Position numbers and translations under genes: made by a program. A DNA stretch of 46,061 nucleotides, taken from positions 1 to 46,061 of the forward strand of contig JAGXKN010000025.1 in NCBI GenBank assembly GCA_018335195.1, written 5' to 3'. Positions within the stretch are counted from its first letter, which is position 1, and every line of letters begins with the position of its first letter. Below the pieces are notes generated by a model. It saw only the letters and a program-made list of their open reading frames with translations. It was not told where the DNA came from and made no database searches. The DNA is from Desulfobacterales bacterium. Its GTDB lineage: Bacteria; Desulfobacterota; Desulfobacteria; Desulfobacterales; Desulfosalsimonadaceae. Of the stretch, positions 24,910 through 34,287 are shown in pieces.

Positions 24910-26453
24910 AACTCTCCGAGCTCGTAGCGGCAATGCCTCCGGCAAGCCCGAAATCTTCCGCGGCTGCTTCCGGAAGATCGTCAGATCCGGAAATCACCGG
25001 CGTGCATTACCGTTCAGACCGGGTTACCGCGGGCGGCTTGTTTGTGGCACTGCCCGGGCAGAACGCGGACGGTCATGATTTTGCAGCAGACGCGGTCGCC
25101 CGCGGGGCCGCGGCCGTCGTGGTCCAGCGCCCCATGGATCTGGATGCCTGCGTGGTTGTCGTGGAAAATACGCGTCAGGCGCTGGCCCAAGCTGCCGCCG
25201 CGTTTTACCGATATCCCGCAAATAAGCTGACCCTGATCGGGATTACCGGCACCAACGGAAAGACGACCACCGCCTGCCTGCTGGAGCATATACTGCAGTG
25301 TCACGGAATTTGCACCGGCGTGATCGGCACGCTGAACTATCATTATGCCGGAAAAACCGTGAAAAGCGGGCTGACTACCCCGGAGGCCTCGGATTTGCAG
25401 CATCTGCTGGCAGACATGGCAGATGCGGGGGTCACCCACGTGATTATAGAGGTGTCTTCTCACGGGGTGGTCCTCGACCGGATTGCGCAATGCAGTTTCG
25501 CAATCGGGGTGTTTATGAACCTGAGCCAGGATCACCTGGATTTTCACAAGGATATGGCGCACTACTGGGCGGCCAAAAAGCGCTTTTTCACGGAATTTTT
25601 GCAGGGGGAAACCGCTGCGGCGGTGATCAACATGGATGACGCCAGGGCCCGGGAGCTCGACGATGCGCTGGCTGGCATCCGGTGTGTGCGTGTGGGGCTC
25701 GGCAACGCGGCCCGGATCCGGCCGTCCGGCCTGGCGTTTGACGCAGGCGGTATCTCCGGGCAGCTCCATCTGGCGGACAAAACGGTTTCCTTTCATTCGC
25801 CGCTGGTGGGCCGGTTTAATCTGGAAAACATCCTCTGCGCCGCAGGCGCGGCCGAGGCCCTGGAAATTTCCCCGGAGACTATCGCCCAGGGCATTGAAAC
25901 CTTTGCCGCGGTGCCCGGCCGCCTGGAGCGGGTTGCCAATACCCTGGACCGGCACGTTTTCGTGGATTTTTCCCATACCCCGGCAGCCCTGGAAAACGTG
26001 CTGGCCGCGCTCAGGCAGCTCGGTTCCGGGCGCCTGATCTGCATTTTTGGCTGCGGCGGAGACCGGGACCGGGCAAAGCGGCCCCTGATGGGGGAAATTG
26101 CGGGAAAGTACGCGGACCTGGCAGTGGTGACATCGGACAATCCGCGCACCGAAGCACCGGAAAGAATTATTGAAGATATCGTGGCGGGTATGCACGACTT
26201 TACCCGGGTGGCGCCGGAAAGTCTGGCGCCGGATTTTGCTCCGGGTACGTTTACGGTTGAACCCGACCGCAGACAGGCTATTCGCTTTGGAATCCGGGTT
26301 TCAAGGCCCGGGGATGAAATATTGATTGCCGGAAAAGGGCATGAAACTTACCAGATCATCGGAAACACCACCGTGGCCTTTGACGACCGGGTGGAGGCCG
26401 AACAGGTGCTTTCATGGGGAATGAACGACGTTGTCGATACCGTGGACGATTGA
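24906..26453 (+). CDS. murE: UDP-MurNAc-tripeptide synthetase MurE
   Basis: 515-aa cytoplasmic Mur ligase adding the third amino acid of the peptidoglycan stem. ATP-binding loop GITGTNGKTTTACLLEH at about residues 110-126. The DNPR motif at residues 411-414, followed by TE, is the signature of enzymes that use meso-diaminopimelate, as expected for a Gram-negative. The C-terminal GKGHETYQII is also typical. The start ATG overlaps the ftsI stop; the 3' end overlaps murF by 23 bases. Confidence 0.95.
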   Translation: MKLSELVAAMPPASPKSSAAASGRSSDPEITGVHYRSDRVTAGGLFVALPGQNADGHDFAADAVARGAAAVVVQRPMDLDACVVVVENTRQALAQAAAAFYRYPANKLTLIGITGTNGKTTTACLLEHILQCHGICTGVIGTLNYHYAGKTVKSGLTTPEASDLQHLLADMADAGVTHVIIEVSSHGVVLDRIAQCSFAIGVFMNLSQDHLDFHKDMAHYWAAKKRFFTEFLQGETAAAVINMDDARARELDDALAGIRCVRVGLGNAARIRPSGLAFDAGGISGQLHLADKTVSFHSPLVGRFNLENILCAAGAAEALEISPETIAQGIETFAAVPGRLERVANTLDRHVFVDFSHTPAALENVLAALRQLGSGRLICIFGCGGDRDRAKRPLMGEIAGKYADLAVVTSDNPRTEAPERIIEDIVAGMHDFTRVAPESLAPDFAPGTFTVEPDRRQAIRFGIRVSRPGDEILIAGKGHETYQIIGNTTVAFDDRVEAEQVLSWGMNDVVDTVDD

Positions 26454-27870
26454 TGACATTTTAACCGCTACAGCCGGAGAGCTGGTCAGCACCACGGATG
26501 TGGCGCGGTTTTCCGGGGTGGGTATTGACTCGCGCAAAATCCGGGGCGACGAGGTCTTTGTGGCCATTTCCGGCCGGCGCCATGACGGGCACAGTTTCCT
26601 GCCCGGCGTGGTCCGGCAGGGCGTAAAATGCGTGATTGTGCGCAGTGACAAACTGGATATGCTGCCGGTTTCCAACTGGCAGGACGAGGCAGTGGCATGC
26701 GTTTCGGTCGAGGATACAACCAAAGCGCTGGGGGCGCTGGGCGCCTATCAGCGAGAGCGGGCGGGCGTGCCGGTGATTGCGATCACCGGGTCCAACGGCA
26801 AAACCACCACCAAGGAGATGGCAGCCAGGGTGCTGGGCCGGCAATTCCGGGTGCTGGCCACCTACGGCAACCTCAACAACGAGATCGGGCTGCCCCTGAC
26901 GCTTCTGGAGTTGGGTCCGGAACATCAGGCCGCGGTGGTGGAACTGGGCATGAATCATCCCGGGGAGATCAGGTACCTGTCCGGGCTGTGCCGGCCTGAT
27001 ATCGGTCTGATTACCAATATCGGGCCGGCGCACCTGGAGGGGCTGGGCAGCATTGAGGCGGTTGCCGAAGCCAAAGCCGAGATGCTGGAAAACATCCGGC
27101 CGGGCGGCACGATCGTGCTCAACGCCGACGATGGCTGGGGGCAATGGCTTGGCTCGCGCGCGCAACAGCGGGTGGTCTTTTTCGGGTATCACGGGCAGGC
27201 CCGGGTTCGGGCGGAAAATATCGAGCCGGACGAAAAAGGACTTTCGTTTACATTAATTTTGCCGGATGCCGCAGTACAGGTCGAGCTTCAGGTTCCCTGG
27301 GGCTTTATGGTGCAAAACGCCCTGGCCGCGGCAGCAGCGGGGTACATGATGAATATTCCAGTCGAAGTCATTGGAGCGGGACTGGCCGAATTCCGGCCGG
27401 TCTCCGGGCGCATGTCGGTTTACCGGACGCCGGCGGGCGCCTATATTATCGATGATACGTATAACGCCAACCCCGGTTCCATGAAAACCGCCATCCGGTC
27501 TCTGGGGGCGTTAAGTGATCGGAAGCGGGGTATCCTGGTGGCCGGCGACATGCTGGAGCTCGGCGATGCCGCAGCCTCTCATCACGAGGATATCGGCCGG
27601 CTTGCCGCCGGCGCCGGGGTCAATCACCTGTACCTTTCCGGAGAGTTCGCTTCCAGGGTGGCTTACGGCGCGCGATGCGCAGGGATGAAAGGCGGGGATA
27701 TTTTCGTGGGCACCCGGGAAGACATTGTCAAGGATCTGGAACATCAACTGCGGCCCGGGGACTGGGTCCTGGTCAAGGGCTCCCGGAGTACCGGCATGGA
27801 CGAAATCGTTGCCCGGTTGACCGCAGAGGCACGGATTCATGCGACGGATGCAACCGTGGAAGGGGATTAA
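26431..27870 (+). CDS. murF: UDP-MurNAc-tripeptide:D-Ala-D-Ala ligase MurF
   Basis: 479-aa Mur ligase that attaches D-Ala-D-Ala to complete the pentapeptide. N-terminal WTIDDILTATAGE and SRKIRGDEVFVAI, the ATP loop AITGSNGKTTTKEMA (about residues 115-129), NLNNEIGLPLTLLEL, and IDDTYNANPGSM are all clear. The frame opens with TTG at 26431, inside the murE 3' end; this gives the normal N-terminus, and no in-frame ATG lies nearby. The ribosome site (GGGGA about 10 bases upstream) is modest, so coupling to murE is likely. Confidence 0.94.
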   Translation: MSIPWTIDDILTATAGELVSTTDVARFSGVGIDSRKIRGDEVFVAISGRRHDGHSFLPGVVRQGVKCVIVRSDKLDMLPVSNWQDEAVACVSVEDTTKALGALGAYQRERAGVPVIAITGSNGKTTTKEMAARVLGRQFRVLATYGNLNNEIGLPLTLLELGPEHQAAVVELGMNHPGEIRYLSGLCRPDIGLITNIGPAHLEGLGSIEAVAEAKAEMLENIRPGGTIVLNADDGWGQWLGSRAQQRVVFFGYHGQARVRAENIEPDEKGLSFTLILPDAAVQVELQVPWGFMVQNALAAAAAGYMMNIPVEVIGAGLAEFRPVSGRMSVYRTPAGAYIIDDTYNANPGSMKTAIRSLGALSDRKRGILVAGDMLELGDAAASHHEDIGRLAAGAGVNHLYLSGEFASRVAYGARCAGMKGGDIFVGTREDIVKDLEHQLRPGDWVLVKGSRSTGMDEIVARLTAEARIHATDATVEGD

Positions 27871-27876
27871 ACAGCC

Positions 27877-28956
27877 ATGCTCTATCATTTATTATATTCC
27901 CTGCATACCGAGATCTCGGCCTTCAATGTGTTCCGATACATCACGTTCCGGACCATTTATGCCGGACTGACCGCATTTTTGATCTGTTTTGTCCTGGGGC
28001 CCTGGATGATCCGGGTGCTGCGGGAAAAGCAGATCGGCCAGTACATCCGGCGGCTCGGTCCGGCCTCGCACCAGGACAAGGCGGGTACCCCCACCATGGG
28101 CGGGACCCTGATCCTGCCGGCCATACTACTTTCGGCGGTTTTGTGGATGGACTGGACTAACAGGTATGCCTGGATCGTGCTTTTCATTACCACGGCGTAT
28201 TTTCTGATCGGTTTTGCGGACGATTACCTAAAGCAGATCCAGAAACGCAACCGGGGACTGCGGGCATGGCAGAAATTTTCTCTCCAGATCGCGGCCGCCG
28301 GCATTGTCGGGGCAGTGCTGTACCTGCAGCCCGATTTTTCCACCCGGATCACGATTCCCTTTTTCAAGGGGGTTTCACCGGAGCTGGGCGCGGCTTATAT
28401 CCTGTTTGTCATTCTCGTGATCGTGGGCACTTCCAACGCGGTCAACCTCACAGACGGGCTTGACGGCCTGGCCATCGGGCCGGTGATTATTGCCGCGGCC
28501 ACTTACATGCTTTTTGCCTACGTGGCCGGAAACGTGAAAATCGCCGATTACCTGCAGATCAATTACGTGGCCGGCTGCGGGGAGGTGACTGTTTTATGCG
28601 GTGCCCTGGCCGGGGCGGGCCTGGGATTCCTGTGGTTTAACACTTACCCGGCCGAAGTGTTTATGGGTGATGTGGGATCGCTGCCGCTGGGCGGCGCTCT
28701 GGGAACCGTGGCCGTGATCACCAAGCAGGAGATCCTGATGGTGATCGTGGGCGGGGTGTTCGTGGTGGAAGCCCTGTCCGTGATTTTCCAGGTGGGATAC
28801 TTCAAGATAGCAAACGGCAGACGGATATTCAAAATGGCGCCGCTGCACCATCACTTTGAGCTCAAGGGCTGGGCCGAGCCCAAGGTGATCGTGCGCTTCT
28901 GGATTCTGGCCATCATCCTGTCGCTGGTAGCCATTAGTACGTTGAAGCTTAGGTAG
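27877..28956 (+). CDS. mraY: Phospho-MurNAc-pentapeptide translocase MraY
   Basis: 359-aa integral membrane enzyme that makes lipid I by moving phospho-MurNAc-pentapeptide onto undecaprenyl phosphate. About ten helices. Diagnostic segments are [11 protein letters not shown], the aspartates in [42 protein letters not shown] and the histidine-rich [13 protein letters not shown]. Normal length. It is followed by a 267-bp repeat-filled gap before murD, the widest break within the cluster. Confidence 0.96.
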   Translation: MLYHLLYSLHTEISAFNVFRYITFRTIYAGLTAFLICFVLGPWMIRVLREKQIGQYIRRLGPASHQDKAGTPTMGGTLILPAILLSAVLWMDWTNRYAWIVLFITTAYFLIGFADDYLKQIQKRNRGLRAWQKFSLQIAAAGIVGAVLYLQPDFSTRITIPFFKGVSPELGAAYILFVILVIVGTSNAVNLTDGLDGLAIGPVIIAAATYMLFAYVAGNVKIADYLQINYVAGCGEVTVLCGALAGAGLGFLWFNTYPAEVFMGDVGSLPLGGALGTVAVITKQEILMVIVGGVFVVEALSVIFQVGYFKIANGRRIFKMAPLHHHFELKGWAEPKVIVRFWILAIILSLVAISTLKLR

Positions 28957-29015
28957 GACATAATCCGTTTGGCAATTTTTCGGGATCCGGAAAAGTTCGC
29001 CATTGATTGACGAGA

Positions 29016-29183
29016 GAAATTCGAAGCACGAAATCCGAAATACGAAACAATATCAAATAACCCAAATTCGAATGTCAAAAAACGGGAAAATGCAGGAATG
29101 CACATAAAGAAGGTCTTGTTTTGAGAATTCAATGTTCGAAATTCGGATTTGTTTCGAATTTCGATATTCGGATTTCGGATTTT
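29016..29183. repeat. Dispersed palindromic intergenic element (family A), copy 2, inside the dcw cluster
   Basis: About 170 bp between mraY and murD. The left arm, 29016-29080, contains CGAAGCACGAAATCCGAAAT, then ATATCAAAT and AAATTCGAATGTCAAAA. The right arm, 29124-29183, contains TTCGAATTTCGATATTCGGA. Block order matches the copy at 6057-6237. The right end runs to within about 40 bases of the murD start and is open in the murD frame. Confidence 0.7.
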
Positions 29184-29223
29184 CACAAAGAAGGTCTCTT
29201 TAAAAAGAACATATGAGTTTTTA

Positions 29224-30588
29224 ATGGAACTTCGAAACAAACATATCACCGTGGCGGGCCTTGGAACAACCGGCCAAGCCCTGGCGCAGTTTCTGCACCG
29301 GCGGGGGGCGCATGTCACCGTGACCGACAGCGCCCCGGAGGCGGAGTTGGGAGCGGCCCCTGCAAATTTGCGGGAGCTTGGCGTGCGCCTGGAGCTCGGC
29401 GGCCACGGGGAAGGCGTTTTTGAAAGCGCAGACATGATTGTTTTGAGCCCGGGTGTGCCCCATACCATCGAACCCGTGGAGCGGGCCCGGAAATTCGGCG
29501 TGCGGGTGATCGGGGAAATCGAGCTGGCCGGCCGGTTTATTTCCGCCCCGGTTGTGGCGGTCACCGGTACAAACGGGAAGTCCACGGTAACCCGGCTGAT
29601 CGGACAAATGCTGGATGCGTCGGGATTGACGGTGTTCGTGGGCGGCAACCTGGGCACGCCGCTGATTTCCCATGCAGACGGCAACAGGCAGGCCGACGTG
29701 GTGGTCGCGGAAATCAGCAGTTTTCAGCTCGATACCGTTGAGACATTCCGGCCGAAGGTGGCGGTGTTGCTCAACATCACCGCGGATCACCTGGACCGGT
29801 ACCCGAGTCTGAATGCTTACGGCGCAGCCAAGGCAAGGCTGTTTGAAAATCAAACCGGGACGGATACCGCGGTGATCAACGCGGCCGATTCCCTGATCAT
29901 GGAATTGGCCCGGGATATACGGGCGCGCAAATGCCTGTTTAACACGAATGCGGATGCGGATTGCTGCGCACGGCTTGACGAAAACGGAATAAACGCATCC
30001 CCGTCCGGCTCCGGCCCGGTCCGTATTTTTTACGAGGATATCCCCATGGTCGGTCGTCATAATTATGAAAATGTGGCGGCTGCGTTGCTGGCGGCTATTG
30101 CCGCCGGTGCAGATCCTGACGGGGTGGGGACCGGCATCCGGGGTTTCCGGCCGGATCCGCACAGGCTGGAATGGGTCGCGCAAATCCGGGGCGTTAATTA
30201 TTATGACGATTCCAAGGCCACCAACGTGGATGCGGTTTGCCGGGCAATTGAGGCAGTAGGCCGGCAGGTGGTCCTGATTCTGGGAGGCCGGGATAAAGGC
30301 GGTGGCTATGGCGGACTGGCCGATTCGATTCGGCGCCATGTAAAAGCCATGGTCCTGCTGGGTGAGGCCGCAGATGCCATCGAGCGGGAACTCGGCGGCA
30401 TGGTTCAGACGCGCAGAGCGGGCTCCATGGCCGAGGCCGTAAGCCTAGCTGCGGGCCTGGCGGATGCCGGGGATACGGTCCTGCTTTCGCCGGCTTGCTC
30501 CAGTTTTGACATGTATGAAAGTTATGCCGGCCGTGGCAAGGATTTTCAGCGGACAGTGCATACTCTGGAGAACCGGAAAAATGGATAA
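29224..30588 (+). CDS. murD: UDP-MurNAc-L-alanine:D-glutamate ligase MurD
   Basis: 454-aa Mur ligase adding D-Glu. Clear segments are ITVAGLGTTGQALAQFL at the N-terminus, LSPGVPHT, the ATP loop VAVTGTNGKSTVTRLIG (about residues 112-128), NITADHLDRY, the YYDDSKATNVDA block and LLSPACSSFDMYESYAGRG. The frame is open 25 codons upstream through the family A repeat; I chose the ATG at 29224 because it begins the normal MurD N-terminus. There is no strong Shine-Dalgarno before it, which is odd for this cluster. The stop overlaps the ftsW start by eight bases. Confidence 0.93.
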   Translation: MELRNKHITVAGLGTTGQALAQFLHRRGAHVTVTDSAPEAELGAAPANLRELGVRLELGGHGEGVFESADMIVLSPGVPHTIEPVERARKFGVRVIGEIELAGRFISAPVVAVTGTNGKSTVTRLIGQMLDASGLTVFVGGNLGTPLISHADGNRQADVVVAEISSFQLDTVETFRPKVAVLLNITADHLDRYPSLNAYGAAKARLFENQTGTDTAVINAADSLIMELARDIRARKCLFNTNADADCCARLDENGINASPSGSGPVRIFYEDIPMVGRHNYENVAAALLAAIAAGADPDGVGTGIRGFRPDPHRLEWVAQIRGVNYYDDSKATNVDAVCRAIEAVGRQVVLILGGRDKGGGYGGLADSIRRHVKAMVLLGEAADAIERELGGMVQTRRAGSMAEAVSLAAGLADAGDTVLLSPACSSFDMYESYAGRGKDFQRTVHTLENRKNG

Positions 30589-31702
30589 CGGCGCAAAAAA
30601 AACCAGACCCGCGGGCGGCAGGCCCGATCCGATGCTGTTGTTTCCGGTGATCATGCTCATCGGCATCGGGATTGTCATGGTCTACAGCGCCAGCAGCGAA
30701 ATCGCACTTCGCACATACGGCAGCGAGTATTATTTCCTTGTTCGCCAGCTCATATACGCGGTTCTGGGAATTTCCGGGATGCTGGTGTGCGCATTTTTCC
30801 CGTACCGGATTCTCAAGCCCTTGAGCTATGTCCTGCTTCTGGCCGCAACTGTTATGCTCGGCGCAGTTTTGATTCCGGAGGCGGGACGTTCCGCGGGGGG
30901 TGCCACCCGCTGGCTGCAGGTCATGGGGCTTTCCTTTCAGCCCGCGGAATTTGCAAGGCTGGCGCTGATCGTGTTCATGGCCTATTCCCTTACTAAGAAG
31001 CAGGTTAAGGTTACGGATCCGACAATCGGGTTTCTGCCGCATTTTCTGGTTTTGTGCGTGTTTACGCTGCTGATCATGATGCAGCCGGATTTCGGCACCG
31101 TTGCCATGTTCTGGATGCTGGCATGGATCATCATGTTTGCCGGAAGGGTTCCCCTGCGGCACCTGGCCTCCGCCCTGATCGTGGTGACGCCCCTGGGCCT
31201 GTGGCTCCTGGTTTCGGCAGACTATCGCCTGAAACGGTATATGACGTTTCTGGATCCCTGGAAATATCCGCTCGACGAGGGATACCAGATTATTCATTCG
31301 CTGATGGCCTTTGGTTCGGGCGGCCTTCTCGGAAAAGGCTTTGGCGAGGGGTATCAAAAACTGTTTTACCTGCCCACCCCGCATACGGATTTTATCTTTT
31401 CCGTGCTCGGCGAGGAGGGTGGGCTTGTATGGGTGCTTTTCGTGGTGCTGCTTTACCTGGTGATCCTGTGGCGGGGCATGCGGATTGCCACCACTGCAAG
31501 GGATTGTTTCGGCTCCCTGCTGGCATTCGGGATAACGGTTTCAATTGCGCTGCAGGCAATTGTCAACATGGGTGTGAACCTGAGCCTGCTGCCCACCAAG
31601 GGACTGTCTCTGCCGTTTTTGAGCTACGGCGGCTCTTCTTTGGTGTTTAACCTGGGATGCATCGGCATCCTGATGAATATCGGGACATCAAAAGAGAAAT
31701 GA
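30581..31702 (+). CDS. ftsW: Septal peptidoglycan polymerase FtsW (SEDS family)
   Basis: 373-aa polytopic SEDS protein, the glycosyltransferase partner of FtsI at the septum. About ten helices. Family motifs are GIVMVYSAS near residue 30, a QPAEFARLALIVFMA segment near 115, PHTDFIFSVLGEEGG near 265, and LPFLSYGGSSL near 345. The ATG at 30581 is preceded by GGAG ten bases upstream; the longer open frame overlaps murD and is not needed. Overlaps murD by 8 bases and murG by 4. Confidence 0.95.
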   Translation: MDNGAKKTRPAGGRPDPMLLFPVIMLIGIGIVMVYSASSEIALRTYGSEYYFLVRQLIYAVLGISGMLVCAFFPYRILKPLSYVLLLAATVMLGAVLIPEAGRSAGGATRWLQVMGLSFQPAEFARLALIVFMAYSLTKKQVKVTDPTIGFLPHFLVLCVFTLLIMMQPDFGTVAMFWMLAWIIMFAGRVPLRHLASALIVVTPLGLWLLVSADYRLKRYMTFLDPWKYPLDEGYQIIHSLMAFGSGGLLGKGFGEGYQKLFYLPTPHTDFIFSVLGEEGGLVWVLFVVLLYLVILWRGMRIATTARDCFGSLLAFGITVSIALQAIVNMGVNLSLLPTKGLSLPFLSYGGSSLVFNLGCIGILMNIGTSKEK

Positions 31703-32877
31703 ATACGAGCGGAGATACCGCATTTAACCAGAACTGGGCAGACAATGCCGAGGCAGCCGTGCGCCTGGTGATCGCCGGGGCGGGCACAGGCGGACATCTG
31801 TTTCCCGGTATCGCGGTGGCCGAGTCGGTAATGAAAAAGGCGCCCGAATCCCGGGTGCTGTTCGTGACCACGGGCAAACCCATAGAGCAGACCGTGCTTT
31901 CAGACCACCCGTATGAAACGGCAAAGATTTCCGCGGCCGGGATCAAGGGCATGGGGCTGTGGCGCAAATGCAGCAGCGTGTTTTTGCTGCAAAAAGGATT
32001 TGCCCAATCCATGGGCACTTTGGGGCGCTTTGGGCCGCATGCGGTTTTGGGCATGGGGGGCTATTCATCGGCACCCGTTGTCATGGCGGCCTTTTTAAGG
32101 GGCATTCCGCGTTTTATTCACGAGCAGAACCGCCTGGCCGGCATGACCAACCGATGGCTCGCCCGGTTTGCCAACCGGGTGTTCGTTTCTTTTTCAGATA
32201 CCCGTATCGGAAGTGAACAAAAAACCCGCTTTACCGGAAACCCGGTGCGTGAAAAGATCCGGGCCTGTGCCGCGGCCCGCAGGCAGCGGCCGGAAGTCAG
32301 GGACGAAAACCGGCGGTTTACCATCCTGGTACTCGGCGGCAGCCAGGGCGCCCACAGCATCAACCAGGCCATGATATCGGCGCTTTCGTATATGGAGGAC
32401 AGGGAAAACTGCCGGGTCATTCACCAGACCGGTACCCGGGATGAGGCCGAAGTGCGGCAGGCCTATGAGCGGATGGGGGTTTCTGCAACGGTATCGGCGT
32501 TTTTCAGGGACATGGCCTCGCTCTACGAAGCCGCGGACCTGTCCGTGTGCCGGGCCGGAGCCACAACCGTGGCAGAAATTGCAGCCATCGGCCTGCCGGC
32601 CATATTCATCCCGTATCCGTATGCCGCAGACAATCACCAGGTCGCCAATGCAGAGGGATTGGCAAGCGCGGGTGCAGCAGAAATCATCATGGAATCGGAC
32701 TTGAGCGGACCGGGGCTGGCAGCGTGCCTGGCGGTCTATCAGAAAGACGCCGGGGTTCTGGAAAGAGCCCGCTCCGCGGCGGAAGCCGCAAGCCGGCCGG
32801 AGGCTGCCGCCCGGATCGCGGATGAAATTATCGCGGCTGCGGGATTGCGGCAAAATCCGACAGTTGAAGGACAATAG
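31699..32877 (+). CDS. murG: Lipid II synthase MurG (GlcNAc transferase)
   Basis: 392-aa peripheral membrane glycosyltransferase converting lipid I to lipid II. GTGGHLFPG near residue 28, MGGYSSAPV, IHEQNRLAGMTNR, VLGGSQGAHSIN and the UDP-GlcNAc site FIPYPYAADNHQ are all present. The start at 31699 sits in an ATGA overlap with ftsW and leaves about 20 extra residues before the first strand compared with E. coli MurG. The gene ends nine bases before murC. Confidence 0.95.
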   Translation: MNTSGDTAFNQNWADNAEAAVRLVIAGAGTGGHLFPGIAVAESVMKKAPESRVLFVTTGKPIEQTVLSDHPYETAKISAAGIKGMGLWRKCSSVFLLQKGFAQSMGTLGRFGPHAVLGMGGYSSAPVVMAAFLRGIPRFIHEQNRLAGMTNRWLARFANRVFVSFSDTRIGSEQKTRFTGNPVREKIRACAAARRQRPEVRDENRRFTILVLGGSQGAHSINQAMISALSYMEDRENCRVIHQTGTRDEAEVRQAYERMGVSATVSAFFRDMASLYEAADLSVCRAGATTVAEIAAIGLPAIFIPYPYAADNHQVANAEGLASAGAAEIIMESDLSGPGLAACLAVYQKDAGVLERARSAAEAASRPEAAARIADEIIAAAGLRQNPTVEGQ

Positions 32878-32885
32878 GAAACCGC

Positions 32886-34274
32886 ATGTATCGAAAACAA
32901 TATCATATCCATTTCGTGGGCATCGGCGGCATCGGCATGAGCGGTATCGCCGAGCTGTTGCTGAACCTGGGCTACCGGGTTTCAGGCTCCGACATTGCCG
33001 AGTCGGATGTGACCCGTCGGCTGCAGAGCCTGGGCGGGACGCTGTATATCGGACACGGTCCGGAAAATATCAAGGACGTGGACGTGGTGGTGACGTCCTC
33101 TGCGATCCGCGTCGACAATGCGGAAGTCCGGGCCGCAGTGTCGGCATCCATCCCGGTGATTCCCAGGGCGGAAATGCTTGCCGAACTCATGCGGCTAAAA
33201 TACAGCGTGGCCGTGGCCGGTGCACACGGAAAGACCTCCACGACATCCATGCTGGCCGGGGTGCTGGGCGCCGGCAACCTGGATCCCACGGTGGTCATCG
33301 GCGGCAAACTCAAAAGCCTCGGCAGCAATGCGGTGCTGGGCAAGGGCGATTTTATCGTGGCCGAGGCAGACGAGAGCGACGGCTCATTTCTCAAATTTTC
33401 CCCCACCATATCGGTGGTGACCAATATCGACATGGAGCATCTGGATTTCTACCACGATCTGGAGGAAATCAAGCGGGTTTTTCTGGAGTTTATCGACCGG
33501 CTGCCGTTTTACGGCCTGGCCGTGCTTTGCCTGGACAACGAGCATGTTCAGGACCTGATTCCCCGTATAAAGAAGCGCTACATCACATACGGTCTGTCGG
33601 CCCAGGCGGACTTTCAGGCGGCAAACATCGCCTTTGACGGCGCCAAAAGCCGCTTCGGGGTTTATCGGGAAGGCGGTCACATGGGAGATATCACGCTGAA
33701 CCTGCCGGGCCGGCATAACATTGCCAACGCCCTGGCAAGCATCGCAGTGGGCTATGAACTTGAAATTCCGTTTGAAACCATGCGCACCGCCCTGGAAAAC
33801 CTGGACGGGGTCCAGCGACGCCTGGAGGTCAAGGCGGATGTCGGCGGAATCAAATTTCTCGATGACTACGGGCATCATCCCACGGAGATCAAAAGCACCC
33901 TGGAAGCGGTCCGCAACAGCTGGCCGGAGCGGCGGCTGGTGGTGGTGTTTCAGCCGCATCGCTACACCCGGACGCGCGCCCTGTTTGACGGGTTTGCCCG
34001 GTCGTTTTACCAGTCCGACATCCTGGTGGTGCTGCCGGTATATTCGGCAAACGAACCGGCCATTGAGGGGGTGGATCATCATGGTCTCTGCGAGGCCATT
34101 TGCGCCCATGGCCATAAACAGGCCCGGACGGTGGATGATACAGAGACCGCTCTGGACTGCCTGGCCGGGATCCTGCAGCCCGCGGACATGCTGTTGACCC
34201 TGGGTGCCGGAAACGTTTGGCAGGTGGGTGAAGCATTAATTGACCGGCTGAAAGCCGGAAACGCGGGCAAATAG
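32886..34274 (+). CDS. murC: UDP-MurNAc:L-alanine ligase MurC
   Basis: 462-aa Mur ligase that adds L-Ala to UDP-MurNAc. HFVGIGGIGMSGIAELL at the N-terminus, the ATP loop AVAGAHGKTSTTSMLA (about residues 108-123), EADESDGSF, NIDMEHLDFY and DDYGHHPTEIKSTL are standard motifs. Normal length, with no fusion to MurB or Ddl. Confidence 0.96.
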   Translation: MYRKQYHIHFVGIGGIGMSGIAELLLNLGYRVSGSDIAESDVTRRLQSLGGTLYIGHGPENIKDVDVVVTSSAIRVDNAEVRAAVSASIPVIPRAEMLAELMRLKYSVAVAGAHGKTSTTSMLAGVLGAGNLDPTVVIGGKLKSLGSNAVLGKGDFIVAEADESDGSFLKFSPTISVVTNIDMEHLDFYHDLEEIKRVFLEFIDRLPFYGLAVLCLDNEHVQDLIPRIKKRYITYGLSAQADFQAANIAFDGAKSRFGVYREGGHMGDITLNLPGRHNIANALASIAVGYELEIPFETMRTALENLDGVQRRLEVKADVGGIKFLDDYGHHPTEIKSTLEAVRNSWPERRLVVVFQPHRYTRTRALFDGFARSFYQSDILVVLPVYSANEPAIEGVDHHGLCEAICAHGHKQARTVDDTETALDCLAGILQPADMLLTLGAGNVWQVGEALIDRLKAGNAGK

Positions 34275-34287
34275 TACGGGAGGCATT

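Noticed and set aside
25014-26195. 393-codon open frame on the - strand
   Set aside because: Antisense to murE, whose motifs (ATP loop, DNPR) fix the real strand.
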